This document shows positions 22,001-27,569 of a stretch of DNA of 38,808 nucleotides, piece by piece. The stretch is from positions 1 to 38,808 of the IMG/VR virus record IMGVR_UViG_3300013093_000108. One strand, written 5' to 3'. This stretch comes from a virus. Under the pieces are notes generated by a model. That model was not told the DNA's origin. It saw nothing but the letters and a program-made list of their open reading frames with translations, and did no database searches. The position numbers and the translations under genes are program-made. Within the stretch, counting starts at the first letter, position 1, and the number at the start of each line of letters is the position of its first letter.

Positions 22001-23170
22001 ACATTAAATGATGCCGCATATATCATAGATGTACTAGCAGAAACTATAACATTCACTAACCCAGTACAGCCTGGTGATATAATTGATATATTAACATTTA
22101 CCAACGGTGATGCTTCTGGTATACGGACTGAACAATTCCCAGCTAACCAGTCCGGACAATATGTTATGGCACGTCAAGTATTCAACGATAATTATGTTTG
22201 GGTGTCAATCGATGGTAAACCTTTAATTAAAGATTACGATTATGCTATACTATCAGACGGTATAACTGTATCTATTAACAAAAATTATTCTTATTCTTTA
22301 TCTAGTAGAGTAGTTATTACTAGTATCAGCGATCAGTTAGTAACTAATGTCATTGGATTTAAGTTATTCCGAGATATTTTAGGGCGTACTCAGTATAAGA
22401 GATTTAGTAATTTAAATTCTACAGTATTAACTAGCCCATTAAATCTTACAGATACAGAAATATATGTTAAGGATAGCAGTACTTTAACATTACCTAGTCC
22501 GACACAAAATCTACCGGGTATTATATTCATAAATGAAGAACGTATAGAGTTTATGACAGTTAGTGGTAATGTTCTAGGACGTATTAAACGTGCTACTTTA
22601 GGCACAGGAGCATTATCTGTATATCCTACCGGAACTCCTGTAGTTGATATGGGTACAGAACAAACTATTCCTGATCTAAGTTTTACATTAAAACAGATAC
22701 AGATAACAACATCTACTACTACAACATATGTATTGAACACTATAACTAATAGTACATCTACAGGAGATGGTATAGTATTGAATCCTTACGTAAATGGGTC
22801 GGATCAGATCGAAGTATATTATGCTGGTATATTATTAAACAAAACTACCACTACCTATCATTATGCTGAAATAGGATTTGATACCGGCGATAACGATAGC
22901 GATACCATAATACCGCCTCAATTTACAGTAAATGTTGCTGATAATTCTGTAACAATTAATTTACAACCAGAAAGCGGTTTAACATTTTCACCAGGAATGA
23001 AATTAACAGTTATACAAAGAAAAGACGCTGTTTGGTATACAGCGGGTCAGAATACCCCAAGCAACGGTGTTAGTTTATTAAGTTCTATAACACCTCAAGC
23101 ACAATTCCTATTAGAAAGGCAGTCTGGAATACCGGATAAATATCTTTATGAACACAACTTCAACCAATAA
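10046..23170 (+). CDS. Giant baseplate/tail protein (4374 residues) in the gp7 position, with FG-GAP propeller
   Basis: A single uninterrupted 13.1-kb frame, one third of the window, starts at ATG 10046 with GGAG upstream. The N-terminus (LPAYYQTDKNYKFLASTLDQ, then RLNGYIGSF) resembles the short wedge-binding domain of gp7/P2-I type proteins. YYWLPTGPD follows near residue 140. Residues about 2095-2620 form repeated FG-GAP-like blades: AGYYDPTAGYGRLFVYEA, FGDVVFYDDTDDLIFAAAS, YFGSSIYVQG with VLIGAPG, FGYKISGSRDGSVVAISAPG, RFGNDLAINEDGTYLFVTAD, NFGNSISVNPDASTIVVTG and NYGYSAVIDDALIYVGNPD. These suggest a seven-bladed propeller. Glycine-rich G-x-GY units occur near 2290-2350, 3013-3085 and 3385-3465. 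The C-terminus (QAQFLLERQSGIPDKYLYE) resembles ends of marine phage tail proteins. It sits exactly where T4 has gene 7 (1032 residues), so a peripheral wedge or receptor-binding scaffold is likely. Function is inferred. Confidence 0.75.
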   Translation: MVRQTSNLLPAYYQTDKNYKFLASTLDQLIQTPEIQRLNGYIGSFLSPMFIPLTDIYISDPQPLRNNYQLLPALVIRNDDTSVAKAYGYDDLINQLSFYGSNVSNLNRLFRPDYYSYDPKIDWDKFVNYNQYYWLPTGPDTVTITGAEKEITSTYTVTDSEDKSFFVFSPDGLTIDPLVTLYRGVTYVFNVDSDYNFYIKTGPESGPNDLYNIDIINNGIKKGQIIVTVTDYTPNTLYYTSDDGRFASGQFVVKSVTEDSYIDISSEILGKAQYTSANGIKFINGLQVTFGGSVYPSTYAKGVYIVEGVGSAISLVDIYSLKTPEDIADQYDDNFDGEAFDDFPFDDFETLPLVPEYITINRASKDLNPWTRYNRWFHIDVLKTTAAANGRDFVAPSTGIAQRPIIEFKANLQLYNFGSIGIQPVDYIDTITKDAFSQVENSSGYWIDGSQIEEGDRVIFNADPDPLVQGRVFRVHFVIVDDTSKDRYRTASPIISLVPTDDNIPPTYASVVAKKGNTYGGTSWWFNGTKWIEAQQHKTRNEAPLFDVVDSNRNSFSGSNYSGTFKGTKIFGYKIGSGPVDSVLGFPLSYQSTALESTYLFENYFMTDSFVNVVSNVGTTIPVSSGYLVDYTNTITNYVNVWTQAEPYQLAVQQFQVVYNPTSSIPITVFDNPSTITDLSANVFVNNVRYSSTEYSITTSTTGTVSINFTTPLSASDTGNSILFNLYTSHVPNSTGVYEVPINLTNNPLNGTINEFTLSEIIDHVRDMANRDPEFEGKFPGSGNLGMLPNASKYGARFVSNKNSIAFSQYFISDREHNLISAIRKGGDDYNQFKLNFIKTITSIQDSFTPADAVDYVLDQLNQNKNTSFPYFMSDMVPYGTNKKMRRHTVTDPRNVAYPITDVFDITNLSNNSVLIYLNDVQLVYGLHYTFDSLDPAVIIQAPLTKGDVIVIYEYLNTDGCYIPPTPTKLGLYPKFVPMMMVDDSYVGGPQNVIQGHDGSLLLAFNDYRDAIILEYETRIFNNIKVNYDPNLFDINSVTPGRFRNNDYSYSEIQLLIQDMFIKWTGMYNVTYDKNLTYDINEHKTYNYKSATDYIFGGNFTGSWRSIYKYYFDTDRPDLCPWEMLGFYIKPDWWDSYYGPSPYTAGNAQLWTDLEEGYVAQGPRQGFNPLYARPGLSQVIPVDDSGNLLDIREWGGLKLNDSIPNQSQDWAFGDIGPAENAYRRSSNWPFAVQIISALAKPADYANKLFDTSRMTLNLAGQYTYSSANKFASPSSLFLQGDTVNGKTIRTSGYGVYVLENGTIRQSNYLSYLKDQLANGNFNLFYKVGGFVNQNQLNISVDSYNLSTQSVTPFLPNENYSIFFNTSNPVLSIGISGVIIIKTNGKYLIKGYDKQDLYFTINEPLHNLRDTTITVGGQSATYLNWASGQAYQAGQIVFYENSFYRVNSNYVSSISFDATYNQLLSGLPTIGGITVQKSASFSTAETKIPYGSVFETVQEVYDVLQGYGNWLTTQGFVFDEFNNDFGQVINWDFTTSEFIYWTTQNWANNSVITLSPFADTLTFNYKEGVVDNLLDSFYDYAVYQADGTPFPANNFSIVRSSGIISIKSNSTTQGIFFARLNLVQKEHTLIFDNTTVFNDVIYDIESGYRQLRMKLQGFKTGGWTGDFFSPGFVYDNATVQQWTPYASYMPADVVRYVGKYYSAIGKITGSETFDFTKWYALPEIPKAQLLPNFDYKINQFEDFYSLDIENFDASQQKMAQHLTGYSPRPYLDNIFSDQTAQYKFYQGYIKEKGTLNALTKLEKAAASNMLGTIDVNEEWAFRMGAYGSFSSYNELEFPLREHDFIENNQAIQFVGSTPVNPTQTISYISSSDLLISPKHYSSTQPFATVTGTYKNNTLSLPYAGYVRLDDATYTFTNTNAILAITNNSLLNDGDKLWIGFDYANDWSIYRYTRTHCNVIGANQSGADIIFTTNKPHGLYIGQLVSITELSDTLNNVYQVSDITTPSSFTVVSNKNVPTNLKTRGVLFQFAKSRFDVVDDIANIPFPTSLKEGELFWVDDNGHGLWSVYRKQNNFRDYVYPAPNTYEQYKQQYGYKITKRASSTTVIVSAAGYYDPTAGYGRLFVYEADPATGALSPINNYGLNTKLDQYRPTSDPTPFGDVVFYDDTDDLIFAAASAGTTGTAITDINPSTGIYSTDFTNDIINCGLVKIAEPNRLGTASLELEAVTLQVLYNPGHPVAGSYFGSSIYVQGIQGNKTVLIGAPGKLNSTVTSGTVYVYNLSISESANTYGPFTGTVYGSGSGASFNITISNRGYTASVINSGTGYTTASVIVITGDQLGGISHENDVFLHVNSATSNGSIVNLAPISTNFVAAYRSMEVVNNNSIYPPSYITTATGSQFGYKISGSRDGSVVAISAPGYDYNRGIVFIYKNINGVYQMCQTIDPSSLAVNSNYNNSSKKGDRFGNDLAINEDGTYLFVTADRMSDGVTEAGKVGVYTWNGSTFDFAQLLDNPAISNINFGNSISVNPDASTIVVTGQGAPFFNDVTFDQNKTTFDNHSTNFGDIITGSGSAYVYERYNKKFIYNQELLDTSVNKGGNYGYSAVIDDALIYVGNPDITSGLEGSVHLWNKQDTTAVGLGEYRVEEPLVDLDLIDKSFTIDTLKGQVLDYLDIIDPIKGRIAGVAEQEITYRNNSDPAIYDTGPNVVVDSTKSWKDEHVGEIWWDISTVKYVWYEQGDILYRKNAWGLTFPGSTIDIYEWVESTYQPSTWASLADTPAGLTQGISGQPKFPDNSVYSTKQLYDKSTGQFTTYYYYWVKNSTVVPSNTTRRMSSNDVSKLIYNPESYGAEYISITGPDSINVTNYGSHLIADRISLNIGYDSFKTNINRHTEWAIIQENSENSMPTSALNQKLIDSLLGHDTLGNPVPDPNLTFRQSYGIEIRPRQSMFVNRLSALRNVISFANDTLLKLRTKGFVNFDILNSKEEIPNIITGLYDQVVEDIVYRDIVMTDHLRQAQISCTVINGKIDSITIDDPGYGYMTAPTVTVGDGLNSVILQTSIDGNGRINFVEIINPGSGFVTAPTITVRPYTVILLVDPEFNNKWSEYQWVNSSWVRIHTQTFDTTKYWKYVDWVDPTYNPLKPISYSVGQVYEVVEQESSLSTGDYVKVLNGGDGNYIILRKTAAGTSGTFDNDFDIIYSQNGTIQILEGAWNVTTDDYGYDQVIPFDETLFDQNADIELSNILTALKQDLFSGVNRLYWNQFFFAAVRYAITEQPLLDWAFKTSFINVTNKAGVLDQRINYRYQDPTWYQDYLNEIKPYHTQIRNYQVNYQIGQNNSTPWEPTQTFTSDFDLPAYFNTALNTFTVVTISSSLLSQYPYKSWIDNYTSSIEKIILETPGSDYKTTPIVTIVSAPGDTGAGATAQAYISNGKLSFIQLTNPGSGYFITPTVVISGGGNLNLTTATAYAQLTGSLVRSNFIRMKFDRITATRELGNTTAAITTTTNGTNNVFDLQWASSPLKNDTKLTLDGLPVLKSTYTITNYTKVITGNGTDYTKWYSKVTLNFVPKKDQVLTISYKKNIELYNAVERIEDYYSPTVGMLGTDTAQLMYGIEYPGITVQGLPFNVNLGFGDFVFGGADWDDPTANIDTEIDGGNLTTATNGQFLTALGYRPSDIVLDGDGFVTPYTSYAPEECVPGQMQDTLSMNVFTRSPEGSPVIVSQSILITSTTSNTTANLTFEPPSIDSVLVSFNNTYLHYGIDYEIDLVNTTLTINTQTTTGVASITVVGVGGTELYGSTFVTTTSNVISFNSRNLYNEVGSVYVTVNGRTINENTGTLYYTFVEQSDLTGKITVYGMPEGTNTVQAWYFEPSYKAYSELKQQVIQVETTSSVFNLIQVPGILGPFEDQTIVTVNGSRLVPPNTTYYQVENNQTTFIIHPNEDSASGAYSLNALKVYQNGIKLNNLKDFILDQPANSIVFNTGFLSNGDVLAIETLNDAAYIIDVLAETITFTNPVQPGDIIDILTFTNGDASGIRTEQFPANQSGQYVMARQVFNDNYVWVSIDGKPLIKDYDYAILSDGITVSINKNYSYSLSSRVVITSISDQLVTNVIGFKLFRDILGRTQYKRFSNLNSTVLTSPLNLTDTEIYVKDSSTLTLPSPTQNLPGIIFINEERIEFMTVSGNVLGRIKRATLGTGALSVYPTGTPVVDMGTEQTIPDLSFTLKQIQITTSTTTTYVLNTITNSTSTGDGIVLNPYVNGSDQIEVYYAGILLNKTTTTYHYAEIGFDTGDNDSDTIIPPQFTVNVADNSVTINLQPESGLTFSPGMKLTVIQRKDAVWYTAGQNTPSNGVSLLSSITPQAQFLLERQSGIPDKYLYEHNFNQ
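23135..23142 (+). promoter_or_regulatory. Late-promoter-like GATAAATA motif before the 217-residue gene
   Basis: GGATAAATATC (23134-23144) lies inside the 3' end of the giant gene. The same 11 bases occur on the minus strand upstream of the gene starting at 36513. If it works as a late promoter with initiation near 23148, the downstream ATG 23172 rather than ATG 23148 would be the usable start. Tentative. Confidence 0.25.
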
Positions 23171-23801
23171 AATGCAAGAAACATCACGCAAACCTGACGA
23201 GCAAGGCAGTATAGCTATTCGAGGACACATCAAAATCTCTGATGTAACTGATCCGACTCCTGTTGTTTTGATAGATAAATTCAATGCCATACACTATGAA
23301 AATTTTAGTATAGCATTGGCACAAAGTATAAGCGATCAAAATCAAGGATGGATTGCTGAAATGGCATTCGGAAACGGAGGAAGTCTTGTAGATCCTACAG
23401 GTATTATAACTTATCTCACTCCAAACACAGTTGGTACTAATGCTAGCCTATATAATCAAACATATTATAAAAATGTTGATGCTAATAGCGTATTAAACAA
23501 GGATCCTAGTAGGAATTTTATGGAAGTTAGGCACGTTACGGGAGCTTTCTATACAGATGTACTAGTAACATGTTTATTAGATTTTGGAGAACCAGCAGGA
23601 CAAAGTGCATTTGATAACAGCACCAACCAACAAGATCAATATGTTTTTGATGAATTAGGATTAAGGGGCTATAGTCCCAACGGTCCTGGAACAGGTCCAT
23701 TATTAACACACGTTATTTTCCACCCTACACAAAAATCTCTCAATAGATTAATACAGATAGATTATACTGTAAGGATACAGAGTCTTTCAACCGGAATATA
23801 A
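23148..23801 (+). CDS. Conserved virion-associated protein following the giant tail gene (gp8 position)
   Basis: The frame encodes 217 residues from ATG 23148, which overlaps the giant gene by 23 bases. An alternative ATG at 23172 gives 209 residues and starts just after the giant gene's stop. Neither has a good ribosome site. Residues 20-70 read IAIRGHIKISDVTDPTPVVL, then HYENFSIALAQSISDQNQGW and IAEMAFGNGG. The C-terminus is THVIFHPTQKSLNRLIQIDY followed by TVRIQSL. I recognise this as a conserved, unassigned protein of marine T4-like phages next to tail genes. It occupies the T4 gene 8 position but shows no sequence resemblance to T4 gp8 (334 residues). It is probably a baseplate or fibre-attachment component, since the beta-rich make-up and operon position fit. 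No enzymatic motif is visible. Confidence 0.7.
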   Translation: MNTTSTNKMQETSRKPDEQGSIAIRGHIKISDVTDPTPVVLIDKFNAIHYENFSIALAQSISDQNQGWIAEMAFGNGGSLVDPTGIITYLTPNTVGTNASLYNQTYYKNVDANSVLNKDPSRNFMEVRHVTGAFYTDVLVTCLLDFGEPAGQSAFDNSTNQQDQYVFDELGLRGYSPNGPGTGPLLTHVIFHPTQKSLNRLIQIDYTVRIQSLSTGI

Positions 23802-23803
23802 AA

Positions 23804-25714
23804 ATGGCTGACTATACAGTAAATTATTCTAATAGTATTAAAAATATAAACGGTCCGAGCAATAATGTTGGAGTAGTAATTCCATCAGGAGGAAACGCAC
23901 CTGTTAGTTCTATAAATTTAATAGGACAAAATTATCCATTATATGCTCAAACAATTGATCAGAATTTTTTATACCTTCTAGAAAATTTTGCTTATTCTTC
24001 TCCACCTGCTAATCCTGCTGAAGGACAGTTATGGTATGATAGCGGATCTTTTACATTAAAAGTTAGGACTTACTCTAATGGGTGGATTCCTGCGAACGGT
24101 GTCTATGAAATGGATACAGATCCTACACAGACTACTCCCGCGAATCTTGTACAGCCCGGATTTATATGGGCAGACACTGCTAATAATATATTAAAAATGT
24201 GGAATGGTAGTGAATGGATACAGGTAGGACCAACTGGGACTAGCGGAGCTAAAACAGGTTCTTATCCTACAGTAGTGACAGATTCATCGGGAAACACCCA
24301 CAACGTAGTAATAACATATATCGATGATCTCGCTATTGAAATCGCTGCCAAGGAAGCATTTACTCCTACACCAATAATCGATGGATTCACAAATTTAGTA
24401 CCCGGTATAAACATTAGTTCAAAACAATTCACTACTAAACCTATATTCAACGGAGTAGCAAACATAGCTACTCAACTACAACAAGTGAATGCCAATGGAA
24501 CAATACAAACAGTACCAGGAAGTTCATTTATAAGAAATGATGTAAGCCATCCGTCAGTTAACGGTACTTTTATTGTTAATAATGATAACGGAATTTTAAT
24601 TGGATTAAACACATCAACAGTCTCTATACAGAAAAGTGGTAATAGGGCAATATTTAGTAATGTATCGGCCGGTAGTCAATTTGTTTTTAGAGGATGGAAT
24701 ATTAACAGTGATCTAAAAACAGGATTACTTATTGATTTTTCGCAACAGGTTGGCTCTAATCCTAATCTAAATCCAAGGGTAGGAATTAACAATCTTAATC
24801 CCGCAGTTGAACTGGACGTATCCGGTAGTGCAAATATAAACAATCAAGTAACTGTAAATTACACTCCTAATTCTCAATTAGCTAGTGATAAAGCTAATAA
24901 ATTAATCGTCGGTGGTAATAGTCATATTACCGGAAATTTACAATTAGACGGAAGCATATCAGTAGCTAATTCTGCTACATTCGCAGGAACGATAACCGTT
25001 TATTCAAATATAGTACCAGGTCCTAATGCTAATATTTCTATTGGATCTAGTGCTACTGCATTTTCTAGTATTGCGGCTCAAACAATATTTGCCAAATCGA
25101 TAGGTGGAATAGGAGGTTCAACCGCTACACTTTATGGATCTGCCTCTCAACTACTAAATCCTCAAAAGTTTAGTTTAACTGGTCCTATACAATCAGTAGA
25201 CTCAGCAATTTTTAATGGAACATCCCCAGTAGGATTAGTTACTACTATTACAAATCGTCTTATAACTGATGCTCCTTCTTATCCTATAAATTTTGATACA
25301 GGTCTGCAAAAAGTTCCGGATGTTACTGATGAAATTTTAGTTTATTCGACTGTTGTTAGTACATCTCCTCAAATATATAGTGTAAGTAAAGAAAAATTCT
25401 TACAAGATGTATACACTAACATTTTTATGACAGGAATGATAATTCCTTATGCAGGAACAGAATTACCTCCTAATGATCCTAATACTAATTTACCCACTTG
25501 GTTATGGTGTGACGGTAGTGCACAACTCAAGACTACCGCTCCTAATTTAAGTAATATGATTGCAGGAGTATATGGACCGTTTGATGGAGTTAATTTTTAT
25601 CTACCAAATCTCAATGGTAATGTAGTAAGAGGCGGAGAAAATACTTTATATACTAATACTTCAACTAGTCCTCCTGCATTACCTATAGGAATACCTTATA
25701 TAATAAAGACTTAA
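23804..25714 (+). CDS. Tail fibre protein A with collar-type C-terminal domain
   Basis: This 636-residue protein is the first of four related fibre proteins. Residues about 35-160 hold the shared N-terminal module: SSINLIGQNYPLYAQTIDQN, LLENFAYSSPPANPAEGQLW, YD, then a W-containing repeat. This presumably attaches the fibre to the baseplate. The middle is a low-complexity beta-rich shaft (SGSANINNQVTVNY, GGNSHITGNLQLDGSI). The C-terminus (about 540-620) has the phage tail collar pattern: MIIPYAGTELPP, WLWCDGSAQ, NLSNMIAGVYGPFDG, YLPNLNGNVVRGGEN. T4 gp12-type short fibres carry this before the receptor-binding tip, but here the protein ends soon after, so the tip is minimal. It begins three bases after the preceding stop with a weak ribosome site and is followed by fibre B after three bases. 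Confidence 0.85.
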   Translation: MADYTVNYSNSIKNINGPSNNVGVVIPSGGNAPVSSINLIGQNYPLYAQTIDQNFLYLLENFAYSSPPANPAEGQLWYDSGSFTLKVRTYSNGWIPANGVYEMDTDPTQTTPANLVQPGFIWADTANNILKMWNGSEWIQVGPTGTSGAKTGSYPTVVTDSSGNTHNVVITYIDDLAIEIAAKEAFTPTPIIDGFTNLVPGINISSKQFTTKPIFNGVANIATQLQQVNANGTIQTVPGSSFIRNDVSHPSVNGTFIVNNDNGILIGLNTSTVSIQKSGNRAIFSNVSAGSQFVFRGWNINSDLKTGLLIDFSQQVGSNPNLNPRVGINNLNPAVELDVSGSANINNQVTVNYTPNSQLASDKANKLIVGGNSHITGNLQLDGSISVANSATFAGTITVYSNIVPGPNANISIGSSATAFSSIAAQTIFAKSIGGIGGSTATLYGSASQLLNPQKFSLTGPIQSVDSAIFNGTSPVGLVTTITNRLITDAPSYPINFDTGLQKVPDVTDEILVYSTVVSTSPQIYSVSKEKFLQDVYTNIFMTGMIIPYAGTELPPNDPNTNLPTWLWCDGSAQLKTTAPNLSNMIAGVYGPFDGVNFYLPNLNGNVVRGGENTLYTNTSTSPPALPIGIPYIIKT

Positions 25715-25717
25715 ACT

Positions 25718-27559
25718 ATGGCCTATACAATTTATAACAATGATGGAAGTATTTTACTTACTCTAGCTGACGGCCAGATAGATGATATTTCTACCAGTCT
25801 TACACTAATTGGTAAAAACGTATCATCATACGGTCAATATTTTAATAACGACCTAATTAAATTGATGGGGCATTTTGCAGGCCCTAATGAACCGACTAGC
25901 CCTATAATAGGACAATTATGGTATGATACATCCGAGGGTAGAGTTAAAGTATATGATCTTACGCAGATTTTTAGACCTATTACTAGCACTATAGCTGGGC
26001 CATCTATCCCTGTGAATCTAGTTCCTAATGATTTTTGGTATGATACCACTAATCAACAATTATATTATTCCGAATCGGGATTAACAAATCCTGTATTAGT
26101 AGGTCCAAAAGATTCTGCACTTTATGGAAATACAGGATGGATAACTGAAACTGTATTAGATAGTGGTCAAGCTAGCCATGTTGTGAATAAATTGTACAAT
26201 GGTGGAGACCTAGTAGGAATATTATCCGAATCGGCATTTACTCTAAATGTAAGCACGGCAGGATTTACAACTGTTGCAGTAGGATTAAACTTAAATCCTA
26301 CTATACCTGGTATTAGATTTGTTGGTACTGCAACCAGTGCAGATGCTATAGCGGGAATAAATGTAAATCAATTTTTAAGAAATGATCAAACACAGACTAT
26401 CCAAGGTTCATTTACAGTAGCCGGAAGTCAATTTAATGTTATTAATAGTACCGATGATCAGATTACGATATATTCTGATCCTAACACTCATGTAGGTACG
26501 ATACAATATGGATCTAGCAGAAATCCTTTAAGATTACAAGTTACTACAAATCTAGGATTGGCCACAGCAGTATATATGGAATCTGCTAATAAAAATGTAG
26601 GTATATGGACAGAAAGTCCCCAATACCCGTTAGATGTTGCAGGCGATACACGTATACAGGGTAATTTAATAGTACAAGGTACGTTAACAAACGTAACAAG
26701 TCAAAATTTAGAAATTAACAGTTCTACTATACAGTTAGGTTATGGACAGATTACTCCATCTGATGCCTATGCTAATGGTGGTGGAATTGAATTATATGGA
26801 GCAACACCCCATAAATTGTCTTGGTTAAATGATGGGACAGGTTGGAATAGTAATGATAATTTTAATCTTACATCTAATAGTTCTACATATAAGATTTCCG
26901 GAACAACAGTTTTAACACAAACAGGTTTAGGAATAGCGATTACCAGTGCTACAGGATTAACGTCGATAGGAACATTAACAAATTTATCAGTTGGATCTTT
27001 ATATCTTTCTACAAATACTATATATTCCACAGGTACTATAGCTATATCTACTACTGCTACACTCAGCATGAATGGTAGTAGGATATCAAATCTAGGAACG
27101 CCGCAAGATAATAATGATGCCGCTACAAAAGAATTTGTTATTAACAGTTTTTATCTATCACATGCAAATGCATTGTCATTAACATTAGACGTGACAAATT
27201 TCTCAACTCAATTTGCCAGTGTTGATATAGGAGTTAAATATTATCTAGATTTAATGTTCCCTGTAACTAATCCTTCTGCGGATAGTCAATTTGATCTGCC
27301 TGACGGTTCTAGAGCAAAAGTTCTTTATGCTACTATAAATGTTCCTGCACCATCATATACAGTTAATGTAGGATTTAGTTCTATCACAGCAGTTGAATCG
27401 GTAAATTTCTACAATAGTACAACCGTTACGGCACCTGCAGTATCTGGTTTAACAGGTGCTATAGCGGCATCGACTACTCCTCAAACATTTACTCCTGTAA
27501 CTTCATATGCCGTACATACATGGAAGGTAGAGGCCGGTGTATGGACCAAGATATCCTAA
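25718..27559 (+). CDS. Tail fibre protein B
   Basis: A 613-residue paralogue of its neighbours. The N-terminus carries the shared module, MAYTIYNNDGSILLTLADGQ, then STSLTLIGKNVSSYGQYFNN and PIIGQLWYDT. A second W/YD repeat (NDFWYDTTNQQLYYSESG) follows. The shaft is rich in Thr, Ser, Asn and Gly. Around residues 445-475 it has MNGSRISNLGTPQDNNDAAT then KEFV, a motif common in fibre shafts just before a distal domain. The last 130 residues (to WKVEAGVWTKIS) differ from the C-termini of fibres A, C and D, so this fibre probably has its own tip. It starts three bases after fibre A without an evident ribosome site. The minus-strand frame at 26767-27069 is an antisense shadow. Confidence 0.8.
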   Translation: MAYTIYNNDGSILLTLADGQIDDISTSLTLIGKNVSSYGQYFNNDLIKLMGHFAGPNEPTSPIIGQLWYDTSEGRVKVYDLTQIFRPITSTIAGPSIPVNLVPNDFWYDTTNQQLYYSESGLTNPVLVGPKDSALYGNTGWITETVLDSGQASHVVNKLYNGGDLVGILSESAFTLNVSTAGFTTVAVGLNLNPTIPGIRFVGTATSADAIAGINVNQFLRNDQTQTIQGSFTVAGSQFNVINSTDDQITIYSDPNTHVGTIQYGSSRNPLRLQVTTNLGLATAVYMESANKNVGIWTESPQYPLDVAGDTRIQGNLIVQGTLTNVTSQNLEINSSTIQLGYGQITPSDAYANGGGIELYGATPHKLSWLNDGTGWNSNDNFNLTSNSSTYKISGTTVLTQTGLGIAITSATGLTSIGTLTNLSVGSLYLSTNTIYSTGTIAISTTATLSMNGSRISNLGTPQDNNDAATKEFVINSFYLSHANALSLTLDVTNFSTQFASVDIGVKYYLDLMFPVTNPSADSQFDLPDGSRAKVLYATINVPAPSYTVNVGFSSITAVESVNFYNSTTVTAPAVSGLTGAIAASTTPQTFTPVTSYAVHTWKVEAGVWTKIS

Positions 27560-27569
27560 GGAATAAAGA

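Noticed and set aside
22390-22740. Minus-strand 116-codon frame inside the giant tail gene
   Set aside because: Antisense to an open, compositionally uniform coding region. The protein is Val/Ile-rich without recognisable features.
10046-23170. Possible assembly artefact or fused genes making the 13-kb frame
   Set aside because: No frameshift, stop remnant, repeated junction or composition break was seen. The frame stays open with consistent codon use throughout. Read coverage would settle it.
26767-27069. Minus-strand 100-codon frame inside fibre B
   Set aside because: Hydrophobic, low-complexity translation typical of the antisense of Thr/Asn-rich fibre shafts.
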